DNA of 64,000 nt, from NCBI RefSeq assembly GCF_003573695.1, contig NW_020621936.1, positions 2,728,001 through 2,792,000 of the forward strand, in the 5' to 3' direction. This DNA is from Papaver somniferum. Its lineage: Eukaryota; Streptophyta; Magnoliopsida; Ranunculales; Papaveraceae. Under the pieces are notes generated by a model. That model searched no databases. It was not told the origin of the DNA and was given only the letters and a program-made list of their open reading frames with translations. Both the position numbers and the translations under genes were made by a program. Below are positions 50,063 through 61,473 of the stretch, piece by piece; within the stretch, counting starts at the first letter, position 1; each line of letters opens with the position of its first letter.

Positions 50063-51412
50063 AAGTTCCTTTATGTTGTTTCAAAGACCAGCAAACATTC
50101 GAACCAAACATATAAAAAACCATTCAAAAATACATTAAAACATAAGATTCAAGGTACTTAACCAAACAAGTGTATTTAACAAAACATAACAAATTAAGTG
50201 TACGTCACGACTCATAACAAAGAAAGTGTACTTAACAAAGAAATCCAGACATTCAAGGCAGTTTACACATCTAAACTTATAGTTCACTGACCACGACCTC
50301 TTTTCCCTTTAGGACGTACATTTTCGTCGTCTTCACAAGTTGGCCCGCCCCTAGCAGCTCGCCTTGAGCCTTCACCTTCTTGCCGGGGCCTCTTGATCGT
50401 CGGCCTTTTTTCTGGTATATTCGGTCTTTTTCCTTTGTTTATGACTGCATCCCACTGGTTTTACCAATCCTCTTGCTCCTCCACTGTCATCTTAGTTTTG
50501 CAAGAAAGTCTTTTCTTCAAATTTCTCAACAACTCCTTACCCGCCGCAACCTGGTTCCATTTAATATTTAAGAACTTTATTATTTAAGAATTAATAATTA
50601 AACAAGTAAAAATTGAAGACATCGCTTACCATTGTTTTATACGCCTTTTGAATGTCAACGGCCTTGGACTTCTTTTTGGCAACCTTTGCCTTCTCCCTGT
50701 CAGCTACAACTTGGCTTTCTCTATTAATAATAAGGGGATGTGAAATTTCATTATACCAATCCATGTAGCCCGGCTCAACTTGAGGAGGACCGTCACCCAA
50801 AATTTGTAAGTGATTCATATTTAACTTGTTGGATTCCAACCTTCTCCAGTAATCTAAGGTTGATTCTGGATCATATTTGGGGCACCACGAAGAGGTGGTT
50901 CTTTTGGTTCCATTGGAACCCAATGCCAACAACTTGAACTTATCGTTAACCACAGGGAGCGTTTGGATAGATCCTAATTGACGTAGTACTCGACGAGGAT
51001 CATATATTACAAAACCACCCGGATAAAATAAAGGTCTGTAGTACATACCTATCGGCACATGATTATCTTGAACAACATAATCTTCTTGAACATCTCTCAA
51101 ATATGGGTCAAATACGACGTCACTCCCATCCAAAGAGTCTAATTTCTCTCTCAAGTTAATAAACGCTTGTTTCTTATTTCTTTTCTTGGTTTCCTCAAAC
51201 TCATATCGATCAGCTTTTGGCGTTGTATTAACCCAACTTTCATTTACGTTGGCCAATTTCAATTTCGGGAAATGGTCATACACCCACACCTACATAAATA
51301 ATGCAAGAATTCTCAAAATATCCTCCAACAAAGAAACTGAATTCCTATTGTTAATCAAGAATTATGAGAATATTCACAAAAAAATATGCTTGGTTTTCCT
51401 CTAAACTATAAG

Positions 51413-51501
51413 GGTTCGGCACAAAAGTAAAATTTACGTATCCGCCGAACCTTCACAGTACAAGGATCGGCTTGTATTATAGGTTTACTTTTGAGCTGAA
51501 C
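51413..51501. repeat. Palindromic-module cluster 5 (PMD-A intron 2)
   Basis: GGTTCGGCAC...CGCCGAACC is one clean module (51413-51453), followed by a decayed one (GATCGGCTT...GAGCTGAAC). It sits in the intron between exons 2 and 3, the same position as cluster 8 in copy B. Confidence 0.8.
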
Positions 51502-52657
51502 TTTATACTGAACTACCAATATGTTGTTTTAAAAAAAAATTGAACAACAAAGTCAAATTTAATGAAGATAATTACCTGAAGCATAGTGAAATTTCCTCCA
51601 ATGTTTGTACTTGCCAACCTAGATGCTTGTGCGAGTTGATTGAGTAGGTAGGCAAGTGACGCTGTCCCCTAAGCATAACTATTAACGGAGTGAACATCCT
51701 TGAAAAATTGGAGATATTGAGCACTCACCTTGTTCCCAGAAAGGTCTGGAAATATATCTCTTCCAAGAGTGTACAACATATATGATGTTGCAGTTTGCTT
51801 CACTAACTCCTCAGTCATCACCAACTCTCCATCTTTAACCTTCTCCGCTGTATATGAAAAATAGTTTTTCAACCTCAACAACTTGAACTTCTTGTTTTTC
51901 TTGTTGGATGCACCTTTATCATCATGGGTAGAAGTGACATCTCTCACAGAACAATAAAACTCTAGCTCGGTTATTGATCTTGGCTAACCTAGAGTTTCCT
52001 ACGCCAACTTATACAACTCATCCCAACTCATATTATAAAACGCTGCATCCATGCTTTCGCCGGTGACACTAAGGCCCGTAATCTTATTCGCGTCGTTAGG
52101 AGTGATTGTCATCTCGCCAAAGGGGAGATGAAATGTGTAAGTCTCATGAGCAAATCTCTCGGCAAAGGAGGAGGACGTCACTCTATCACATTCCTGATGA
52201 CCATATCTAACGACATGCCATAAACCAGAGGCTTGCACTATAGCAATCACCTCAGGAACCTCTTTAAACAAATCCCAATGTGCAACCCTTTGATGTCTCA
52301 AAACTCAGACCGCACGACAATGGTCAGGAATCTCATATATCCTCTTAACCCAAGACTCTCTGTAACCAATCAACACTTTGCCTCCGTCGGCTGGAAGACC
52401 GTGTGGTAAACCATCCTCTCGTGCATATATTACATCATCATCATCAGGAATGTGAAACCCAACAACACGAGGTGTAGCATCTTGCTTCTCTTGTTGTTGT
52501 TGTTCTTCTTCCACTTCAGGTTTATCTTCCACATCTGGTTGATCTTCCAAGTTTTTTCTTTTACCCTTTTGGTTCCTATACATAGTACAAAAACATAAAT
52601 AAGTATAATCCTACAGAATACACATCATGTCATAAACAATGAAAGTTACAGAAGGAA

Positions 52658-52789
52658 GTTCGACTCAAAATTATTACAGACGAAACAGCCAAACCTAACA
52701 AACTCAAAGATCGGCAATGACCAAATTATGCTGAATTGTTCTTCAATAAAAGTTCGGCTTCTAATATATAACACAATATGAGCCGAACT
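52658..52789. repeat. Palindromic-module cluster 6 (PMD-A intron 1)
   Basis: One clean module, AGTTCGGCTT...GAGCCGAACT (52751-52789), and older copies (GTTCGACTC, CAGCCAAACC, GATCGGC, GCTGAA). It lies in intron 1, matching cluster 9 in copy B. Confidence 0.75.
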
Positions 52790-53293
52790 GTTCTCTGTGT
52801 TACAAAAAAAAACCTAGGTTATTCTAATTAAACCTAATCTAACAATACAAAAAAAATGCATTTATCAACAAATTAAATGGTTGAGTTTGTAGAATATACC
52901 TTCTAATCCTCATTTATGGAGTTTCTTCTTCACTTGATTGAACTTCTTTGTCAATTTCAGTTTGAACTCCTTTTAACAGTTGTTGGTCTTCAATTGACGG
53001 ATTAGAAGAAGATTTTGACCGCCTACCAATTGCTTTTTGTTTTCCACGAGCCATTATATAGTTGTGTTTAATCGACGATCAAATTTTTATGAATCAACGA
53101 TTAATTTCGGCGATGAAATATGATTTTAACCGTTTTTCCCCTACTTGGATCGGCTAGAGAAGAGGAGAGGAATCAAAGAGGTCTTTTGGTGTTTCTTATG
53201 CTTTGACCCCAAAGAGAATGTTTTGCTTTTATATCACCTTAAGGGCAGTTCAGTAATTTACGAGTTTTTAGAATGTTCTAATACTTTCCAAAT

Positions 53294-53547
53294 AGTTCGG
53301 CTCTAAAAAAATTTGAAATTTAAGCCGAACATGTTTCCTTGAGAATTATCGAGTGCCGGGAGTTTGGTTCGGCTGTATACTAAATTGGCAATTTATGCCG
53401 AACTTTACTAAGAGAACTATTGAATTTCACCAAATTAGTTCGGTTGATACGCATTAAACACTAATAAGCCGATCTTTTTACTGGGACTATTAAGGTATGT
53501 CAGCAATAAGTTCGGCTCATACGTATTACGTATTCATAAGCTGAACC
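53294..53547. repeat. Palindromic-module cluster 7 (between PMD-A and PMD-B)
   Basis: Four modules: AGTTCGGCTC...AAGCCGAACA, GGTTCGGCTG...TGCCGAACT, AGTTCGGTTG...AAGCCGATC and AGTTCGGCTC...AAGCTGAACC. They fill the spacer downstream of PMD-B and upstream of PMD-A. Confidence 0.85.
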
Positions 53548-54816
53548 TCTTACTGTAACTTAGATATCACATTATACTCAAAGCATAACATTTCACTAAA
53601 ACATAAAAACATAACATTGTACTTAATCATCGTAATATTGTACCGAAAACCAAACAAATAACACTGTTTTCTTCAAGTAAATAACATTGTGCTAAATTCA
53701 AACATTACTTAAAAACCAAACAATAAAAACCTAGTGTACTTCCATTTTAACATATTCATTCATTGAGCACGACCGCGTTTTCCACCACCACGACCTTTTT
53801 TACCTCCACTTCCACTCGCACCTTCACCTTTGTTGATTACTCCATATCAACGGTTGTAAAGATATTCTTGCTCTTCCACCGCCATATCTACTCTGCAATC
53901 AATTTTCTTCATCATGGTCTTCAACACGTCTTTACCCCCGGCCACCTAATAAAATTTAGTTACAACAAATAAGCAACAATATACAAAAATATTGAAAACA
54001 ACTTTAAATGTATGCACTCAATATACCATAGTTCGGTAAGCCTTTGCAACATCTTCTACAATGCCCTTTGAGTTCTTCCTCGTCTTCGGATCCACTTCCT
54101 TTTGTTTTTGCTCTCCACTATTAGCATCTTCCAAAGCTTGAATTTCCCAATTAATGATTAAGGGATGTGAAATTTGGTTATACCAATCAAAATAAGCCGG
54201 GTCAACTTCACAAGGATTGTCACGCAACTCTTCTAAGTTAACCCAACTTAATTTGTTCTCTTCCAATTTATCCCAATAATTAGTGGTAGGATCAGGATAA
54301 TATTCGGCATTCCATGAACTTTCTGTACTATTAATTCCCTTAGAACCCTTGGGCAACAACTTGAACTTTGATTCCTCTAGCACCGGAATCGTTTGGATAA
54401 ATCCATATTGACGGAGTACTCGACGGGGATCAAACACTGTAAAGCCTTCAGGATAAAAAAAATGGCCCATAGTACATCCCCAATGGCATATCTTCATCCT
54501 CAACAACTTCATCATCTTCTTCATCCTTTTTGTATGGTTGAAATACAACTTGTTCAACAGTCAAAGAGTCCAACTTTTCTCTCAATTCTATCAAGATTTC
54601 CTTTTTATTCCTCTTCTTATTTTCCTTGAAAATACATTTGCCCGAGGTAGGGAATGTATCTACCCACTTGTCATCTTCCTTGGCAAATTTTAATTCCGGG
54701 AAATGGTCATATATCCATACTTACATCAACAATATATAGGAAAAAACCCAAAACTCTTTTATTAGAATCAGTAGAAATGGATCATTGAGGATGCCAACTT
54801 TGGGAAACAGAAGCAA

Positions 54817-54948
54817 GTTCGGCTTAAAAGGATAAAACACTAACAAGACGAGCCTAACAAGTTCGGCTCAAACAATTAAATTCGTAACAGCCGAACCATA
54901 TTAAAACGATGTTCGACGTAAAAATAAAAGCTAATTTTGAGCCGAGCT
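54817..54948. repeat. Palindromic-module cluster 8 (PMD-B intron 2)
   Basis: Three modules, one clean (AGTTCGGCTC...CAGCCGAACC, 54858-54898) and two eroded (AGTTCGGCTT...GAGCCTAAC; GTTCGACG...GAGCCGAGC). Same intron position as cluster 5. Confidence 0.85.
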
Positions 54949-56257
54949 TAGTCATGAAAATAGAACTGAAATGTGTAAACTTACCTGAAGCATGGTGAAA
55001 TAACCTCCAATATTTGTACTTATTAACCTGGAGACAGTTCCAAGTTGCTCGAATAGGAAAAAAAAAAGGGGGTGCGGTTCCCCAAGAGTACTTGTGGCAT
55101 CTTTTCAAATCCCTTAACAATTGAAGGTATTGAGCATTAACCTTGTTCCCACTGTTATCGGGAAATATAACACTTCCTAAAGTATACAACAAATATGCGG
55201 TAGCAGTGCGCCTAGCTGTGACCTCGTCCATAACCATCTGCCCCTTTGAAATTTTCTCTTTAGTGTCTCCAAAATACTTTTTCAAAGCGGTGAACTTTAT
55301 TTTCTTCAACTTCTTTGTGCTAGAATCCACAAACTTCACCTCTTTAGCAGCGCAGGTAAACTCCAATTATATCTTGTCTTTTGGACAACCTAGAGTTTCC
55401 TCAGCAAGTAAATACAACTCATTCCAAGTCATTTCATAAACTGCTGACTTCACATTTTTCCCCTTCATTCTAAGACCGCTAATCTTTTGTGCATCATCAG
55501 GAGTAATTGACATCTCGCCAAAAAGGATATGAAATGTGTAAGTCTCCGGACAAAATCTCTCACAAAATGTTGAGTTTGTAACTGCATCAAATTCCTCTTG
55601 TGCATAGAAAATAGCAGGCCATAAACCAGAACCCTGTACTAAAGCCACCACCTCAAGAGCCTCTTTGAAAATATCCCAATATGCGGCACTTCGGTGTCTA
55701 AGTACGCGTACTGCACCTCTGTGATCCAGAGTCTCATAGATTCTCTTCGCCCATGACTCCTTGTATCCAATCAACACTCTTCCACCATCTTTCGGAAGAC
55801 CATGGGGCAAACCATCCTCGCGTTAGCGTATAACATGATCATCACTAGGAATGTGCTTACCTGTATGCCTTGATGTATCAGCTTTCTTCTTCCCTTTCTC
55901 TTGTTTTTGTTGGGCTTCTTGTTGTGGTTCTTCCTCTTCATCACCATCATCCTTATCTTCATCACTGTCACCCTCTTGCTGTACAGGCAAAGAGCAAGTC
56001 GTGTCAATTCCCCTTTTCCCTGCATGCAAGTTCTTAGTTCCACCACCTCGAGGTTTGGGAGTTTTTGAATTAGAAGGAGTCACTTCCATTGTTCTCCTTT
56101 TAAGCTTGTCTTTGAATTTTCCCGGATGGGTGCTAAAACAAATGATAAACCTTAATTAATTTTCCAAAATAAACAATTATGATTCTACTAAACAATGTGA
56201 TAAGTCACCTATAAATGGACAATTTTATAGGAAGCTATTAGCCATACACAGAGTCAA

Positions 56258-56472
56258 GTTCGGCACATTCGATATTTATCAAAATGAGCCGAACAATGTG
56301 CCGAATAATGTAGGATAGATTATTCAAGTTCGGCTGATAATCATAAAAATATTTAGAAGCCGAACATATAGGTTCGGCTGATTCGATATTCAAAACACAA
56401 CATATTTGTCAGCCGAACTGTTCTCCGTCTGTAGAACAAAAATTAAGTTCGACTTCTAAATTTGATCCGAAC
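56258..56472. repeat. Palindromic-module cluster 9 (PMD-B intron 1)
   Basis: Modules AGTTCGGCAC...GAGCCGAACA, AGTTCGGCTG...AAGCCGAACA, GGTTCGGCTG...CAGCCGAACT and a decayed AGTTCGACTT...GATCCGAAC. Same intron position as cluster 6. Confidence 0.9.
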
Positions 56473-56741
56473 ACTACTCTGGAACTACCAAAACCTAGAG
56501 GAATCTTCGATTACATGTCATAAATCAACGAAATACGAAAAACCAAGCAATGGGTTTGTGGTAAATACCTTTCTATGTGCAATTTTATAGAATCAGGGTC
56601 TATTTCTCGCTCTCCAACACCAATCAATCCGCTATCCTCTTCATCTCCATCTTTTCCAAAAACCCTAGATTGAGATGCTACAGAAGCAACACTAGGATTC
56701 GGCACCATATTTCTAGGGCATCGCTTAACACGAGGTGTCAT

Positions 56742-57059
56742 GTATGTGTTTAATCGAGAACTTAATCGAACAAAGAAATTTTCAGAAATTTTGGAGAAGA
56801 AGAGGGAGAGAGAAGGGTTTTTGGTTTTAAAACTTAAAAAAAATAATCTTAAGTAACGGTTTTAAGATTAATTAGTGGGTAACGATTAATTAGTGGAAGG
56901 GTAGTTAATTAGGGGATGGGTTAATTAGTGGGAGAGTTTTAGGATTATAATTTAATTAAGTGGAAGGGTAGTAATGTAATTTAAACTATGTAAGGGTATT
57001 ACAATAACTTGAGCATCACTAGGACACCCCTTAGCATCTTGCATTGGATGGCATAATAA
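56742..57059. other. 5' flank of PMD-B and right subterminal region
   Basis: Contains repeated TTAATTAGTGG / GGGTAGT words (56860-56985) leading to the right terminal repeat. Similar words follow the left terminus (41050-41100) and the left end of the 34.3 kb element. No gene. Confidence 0.5.
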
Positions 57060-57141
57060 GTCTGTATGCCCCAAAATTATCTTGTATGCCCCAAATGAGG
57101 GTTCAAACGTATGGGCAGTTGGAAAATTTATTGGTTTGCTC
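57060..57141 (-). repeat. Right terminal inverted repeat (candidate)
   Basis: Reads, on the minus strand, GAGCAAACC, then GAACCCTCATTTGGGGCATAC, then ATTTTGGGGCATACAG, the inverse partner of 40900-40965. Confidence 0.5.
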
Positions 57142-57416
57142 ATTATGGTATAACAAGAGATGCGCGTTTCATCACATACCGTGCGGTTCAACTACATATG
57201 TCAGCGGATTCAGCCTAGTCACCTGCCCACAGTATTTCGTTGGTGGTTCAAGAAATACCGCTCACGACCCTTGATTAGACGTTAACGCGTACATTTGAAC
57301 GGCTACAAACTTTGATCATCCGACGGTTCTCTTTGATTTTATATAAATACTCCTCATTTCAACTCCAAACTCACACATTTTGTCCATTTAAGTCTCACTC
57401 AAAGATCATCTAAAAA

Positions 57417-57729
57417 TGTATTGTGTCTCAACAACAAGATTACCAATTCCAGTTGAGAAAGGAAGAAAAAATATCTGATTTAGAATCAGCCAGAGAGAAG
57501 AAGAAATCTCACAAGGAAAAACTAATTTTCATTCAATTATTTCTCGGCCGCAAAACGGCAGTCACTTACACATTAAAAGCCATAATCCACTCAGGTGTGG
57601 AGAACAATCGACTAACCGATGCAGGACATCTATCCTCATCCTAAGGGATTAGACGATCGTGATAAAAGAACCCCTTTAGTTACTAACAACACCCTAAGAA
57701 CTTATAAGTAAAAGTCTAACCATATGACA
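57417..57729 (-). repeat. 3' LTR of the chromovirus
   Basis: On the minus strand the segment starts TGTCATATGG and ends ACACAATACA (313 bp), directly after a purine-rich tract. Its partner 5' LTR would lie beyond 63.47 kb and is interrupted by another repeat, so it cannot be compared. Confidence 0.6.
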
Positions 57730-57741
57730 ATACCCCTCCCA
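57730..57741 (-). other. Polypurine tract
   Basis: ATGGGAGGGGTA on the minus strand lies immediately upstream of the 3' LTR, the expected plus-strand primer site for reverse transcription. It follows the end of the polyprotein frame by about 20 bases. Confidence 0.65.
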
Positions 57742-57758
57742 TGAGAAAATCCTTGTCC

Positions 57759-60700
57759 TCAAGTATTGAAGGAAGGAAAGTGAGCAAAAATATTGGCTGA
57801 GTCTTCCCAAGTGGCTTCCTCAGCTGTGGAGTTTAACCAATAGATGAGTAGTTGGGTAACTGAATGACTTCCTCTGATCAATTGTCTGGAATCCAACACT
57901 GAAATAGGAGTAACAATTATTTGGCCTTTATGGTCCATTAGTGGTAGTGTGGGAACAAGGGTGTGAGTAGAGCCAATTCTCTTTTTGAGTTGGGACACAT
58001 GAAACACTGGGTGTATCCTAGCTTCAGCAGGTAACTGCAACTTATAAGCAAGAGCCCCAATTTTTTGAATGACAGGAAAAGGTCTATAGTACTTAGCTGA
58101 GAGTTTCAAGTTTTTCCTGAGAGAGACTGAAGCTTGTCTGTAGGGTTGGAGCTTGAGGTACACCATATCATCAACTGCAAAAACTCTGTCAGTTCTTTTG
58201 GAGTCAGCAAAGTGCTTCATTCTTTCTTGAGCTTTAGAGAGTGTGTCCTTGAGAATAAGAAATATGCCCTCTCTTTGTTTAAGAAACTTTTCAACAGAGT
58301 CCACAGAAGTACCAGCAGAAGGTGGGAAGGACAAATGTGGAGCTTCATAACCATAGAGAGCTTGAAAGGAGACATCTTCAGACTGGTGTGATAACTAGTA
58401 TTATACCACCACTCAGATAAGTCCAACCAACTCATCCAGTTTTTTGGTTGATGGCTAGTCATGCATCTGGGATAGTTCTCAAGACAAGCATTCACCCTTT
58501 CAGTTTGGCCATCAGTCTGGTGGTAAGCAGTGCTGAGCTTGAGGCTGGTACCCAAATTCTTGAATAAGTCTTGCCATAAATTGCTTGTAAACCCTTTGTC
58601 CCTGTCTGACACAATTGAAGCTGGTAAGTCATGGAGTCTAAAGATGTGATGCATAAAGGCTTTGGCAACTGAAGAAGCTGTATAGGGATGTTGGAGAGGA
58701 ATAAAGTGACTATATTTGGTGAATCTGTCCACCACCACTAAAATGACATCTTTCCTGTCACTTTTTGGTAAGCCTTCAATGAAATACATGCTGATGTGTT
58801 GCAAAGCATGGTCAGGGATTGGTAATGGCTGTAGAAACCCAACAGGTAAAGTGTGTTCACCCTTATTTCTTTGACATACATCACAAGTGGAAACTAGGGA
58901 AAAAACCTCTTGTTTCATTCTAGGCCAGAAAAAGTAAGTTTTGGCTCTCATATAAGTAGCTTGCATACCAGAGTGTCCCCCCCACAACAGAAGCATGAAT
59001 TGTTAAGAGAACATTTTGTCTGACATTGTTGCTTGCACCAATAAAGAGTCTGGACTTGTATCTTAAAACACCATTCTGATAAGTATAGGAGGGTTGGAAT
59101 CAGGAGATATAAGCAATTGGGACAACAGTTGTTGAGCCTTTGAATCATGTTCATAGCTTGAGATCACCTCTTGTACCCAAATTGGTTGAGAAATGTTGCA
59201 GATGGTAGAGGTAGGGTGTGGTCTTCTAGATAGTGCATCAGCCACTTTATTTTCTGTGCCCTTCTTATACTGGATAGTGTAGTCATAACCTAGCAATTTC
59301 ATAAGCCATTTCTACTGGATGCCGGTATTAATCTTCTGCTCCAGAAAATACTTGATGTTTTCTTGGTCAGTCTTGATAATGAAATGATGTTCTTGTAAGT
59401 AATGCCTCCACTTAGTCACAGCTGAGCCAACAGCTAATAGTTCTTTTTCATAATTAGAGAGGCTCATAGCTCTAGGACCCAAAGGTTTGCTGAAAAAAGC
59501 AATTGGCCTGCCTTCCTGCATTAAGACAACACCAATCCCCATTGCGCAAGTATCAGTTTCAAGAATAAAGGTTTTAGTAAAATCTGGAAGAGCAAGAACT
59601 GGAGTAGTAGTCATTGCTGATTTTAAGGTGTTGAAGGCATGAGTAGCTTGCTCAGTCCAAATGAATGAATTTTTCTTCAACAACTCAGTAAGTGGTTTGC
59701 TCAACACACCATAGTGTCTCACAAATTTTTTGTAGTAACCAGTGAGCCCTAAAAAACCTCTGAGCTCTTTTATAGAAGTAGGGATATGCCAGCTGGTCAT
59801 GGAAGAAATCTTGGATGGATCAGCTACAACCCCTTGGGAAGTAATGATATGGCCCAAGTACTCTAACTCAGGTTTTGCAAAACAACATTTTGACAATTTA
59901 GCATAGAGTTGGTGTTGTCTCAATGAAGAAAGGGTAATTTGTAAGTGTTTTGCATGGGTTTCCAAGTCAGTGAAGTAGATTAGGATATCATCAAAGAAAA
60001 CCAAAATGAATTTCCTCAGTTAAGGTTGAAAAATCTCATTCGCGAGAGCTTGGAAGGTGGCTGGAGCATTAGTAAGGCCAAAAGGCATAACATTGAATTC
60101 ATAATGGCCATGATGGGTTCTGAAGGCTTTTTTGTAAATATCAGCTAAACTGACTCTAATCTGGTGATAACCTGACCTTAAATCAATTTTTGTAAATACA
60201 CAAGAACCAAACAATTCATCCAAGAGCTCATCAATCACAGGGATGAGAAACTTATCTTTTATGGTGATATTGTTGAGTTTCCTATAGTCCACACAGAATT
60301 TCCAGTTGTTGTCTTTTTTCTTAACAAGAAGGATTGAAGAAGCAAAAGGACTATGACTTGGCTGAATAACCCCTGCCTGTAACATCTCCTGAACTAATTG
60401 CTCAACAACACCTTTTTGGACATAAGGGCATTTATATGGTCTTTGATTGACTGGTGGGGCATTTGGGATGAGGAGAATGGCATGATCAAGTGATCTGTGA
60501 GGTGAAAGGGAAGTGGGTTCTGAGAAGACATCCTTAAAGTCTTGAAGAATGTCAGAAATGCTTGATGGAATGGGTGGTTGAGGTGTAGATGGGGAAACTG
60601 AGAATAATTGACCTATGATGCCATGGGAATGTTTATGAAGGTAATCTTGTAAACCAGTTGCAGACATCATCTTTATAGAAGGGGATGTTTGTTGGCCAAC

Positions 60701-61473
60701 TAGAGTTATCTGTTCACCATGATGTGTAAAAGAGATACTTAGGGTAGAAAAGTTGAAAAGAATATCCCCTAGTATTCTAAGCCAGTCAGCTCCAAGAACC
60801 ATGTCACAACCACCCAGTGGCAATAGTCTCAAACCCCAATGACGTCATGATGTTGCATCTGACGATGCATAAAAGCACAAATCCCAGAACTCACTGTTTT
60901 TTCTCCATTCGCCACAGTAACTAACAGGTTAGCATTAGGCTGAATAGAACATCCAAGAGATTTAGCCAAGTTACAATCAATAAAGCTATGAGTACCGCCT
61001 GTATCAATAAGAATAGAAATGGCATGTTTTTTGATAAAACCTGGAATCCCGATGGTATCCCCAATGGAAGTACCTGTAAGTGCATGTAGAGAAATTTTCA
61101 TGTCACTGTCCACAGCAGGTGTATCTTCAGTCTCATAAATTTCCTCTTCTTTTTCACAAGGCTCAGCTTCAGCTTCAGTGGCTACCATCAAATAGAATTG
61201 TTGTTTCTTACAGAAATGCCCTGGTCTATAAACTTCCTCACAATTATAACACAATCCCTGATTCTTCCTATTTTGAATTTGTTCAGGAGTTAATCTCTTG
61301 ATGGGTAAAGGTGGTAGGGGGGGTGTTGAGGTTGTAAGTAAGGGAGGGAGGGGTGTGGTTTTTAGTGAGAAGGACTGAGAAGGGGACTTCCTGGTAGTGT
61401 TGAAAGTATTTGAAAAAAATTTAGTAGGAGTTATGTGGGTTTTTATTTGGTTATTGAGTGTTTGTTCTTGCAT
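57759..61473 (-). pseudogene. Ty3/gypsy chromovirus gag 3' part and pol (broken)
   Basis: Order on the minus strand: gag C-terminus with zinc knuckle CYNCEEVYRPGHFC (about 61240-61200); aspartic protease ILIDTGGTHSFID (about 61010-60970); reverse transcriptase ([40 protein letters not shown], then FFDDILIY at about 59990); RNase H (FILETDTCAMGIG); integrase with zinc-binding CDVCQRNK and core motifs IVSDRDKGF and TDGQTERVN; and a chromodomain-like end (VLDSRQLI ... WLNSTAEEATWED). This fits a plant chromovirus. Lesions: TAA at 60017-60019, a stop near 59310, frameshifts near 60835, 58980 (G7 run) and 58330. The integrase residue expected to be the first catalytic Asp (M-D-F-I-E-G-L-P) is Tyr here (MYFIEGLP). 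The element is dead. Confidence 0.85.

Larger units (their letters stand above)
50284..53054 (-). pseudogene. Plant mobile domain (PMD) gene, copy A
   Basis: Four predicted exons: 53054-52900, 52575-51576, 51289-50630 and 50550-50284. Exon 1 is basic (MARGKQKAIGRRSKSSS). Exon 2 has an acidic stretch and the PMD-like core: LIGYRESWVKRIYEIPDHC, VLRHQRVAHWDLFKEVPEVI, ETYTFHLPFGEMTITPNDA and ITGL. Exon 3 has PRRVLRQLGSIQTLP and DWYNEISHPLIINRE. The last exon ends in a basic RGRGQ tail. This is the MAIN/MAIL1-like domain, which in plants occurs both in host genes and in transposons. Stops in exon 1 (ETP-stop), exon 2 (52302-52304, a CGA-to-TGA change relative to copy B, and two more near 51990) and exon 4 make it non-functional as read. 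Introns 1 and 2 carry module clusters. Confidence 0.65.
53760..56741 (-). pseudogene. Plant mobile domain (PMD) gene, copy B
   Basis: Same four-exon plan as copy A: 56741-56569, 56132-54985, 54720-54027 and 53945-53760. Core text: VLIGYKESWAKRIYETLDH, RHRSAAYWDIFKEALEVVAL, ETYTFHILFGEMSITPDDA, PRRVLRQYGFIQTIP and DWYNQISHPLIINWE; the tail is GKRGRAQ. An acidic linker (DSDEDKDDGDEEEE) precedes the core. Lesions: stops near 55825 and 55370, frameshifts in homopolymers near 55058 and 54465, a lost acceptor (TGTAA where copy A has TGTAG) before exon 3, and a stop in exon 4 next to the stop position of copy A. Copies A and B are tandem paralogues from duplication of the whole gene. Role unknown; host PMD proteins act in chromatin silencing, so a part in silencing control is possible. 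Confidence 0.65.
40900..57141. mobile_element. Large composite Mutator-like element (candidate, about 16 kb)
   Basis: Related sequences in inverted orientation lie at 40900-40965 and about 57060-57141: each, read inward, has GAGCAAA, then GAACC(C/A)TCATTTG(G/A)GGCATA, then ATTT(T)GGGGCATAC. Between them are a MULE transposase and an OTU protease on the plus strand, two SANT/Myb-like remnants and two plant-mobile-domain genes on the minus strand, and nine clusters of one palindromic module. Shared module clusters running from the transposase intron to the intron of the last PMD gene argue that the block is one unit. No 9-bp target duplication is visible, the termini are only moderately alike, and most genes carry lesions, so the copy is probably dead. 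Two MITEs (41438-41794, 42121-42481) are later insertions or passengers. Confidence 0.5.

Noticed and set aside
44361..56472. Regular short repeats resembling a CRISPR array
   Set aside because: The context is a plant nuclear genome with introns and transposons, the spacing is irregular, repeats are inverted pairs of 8-9 bp, and there are no cas genes.
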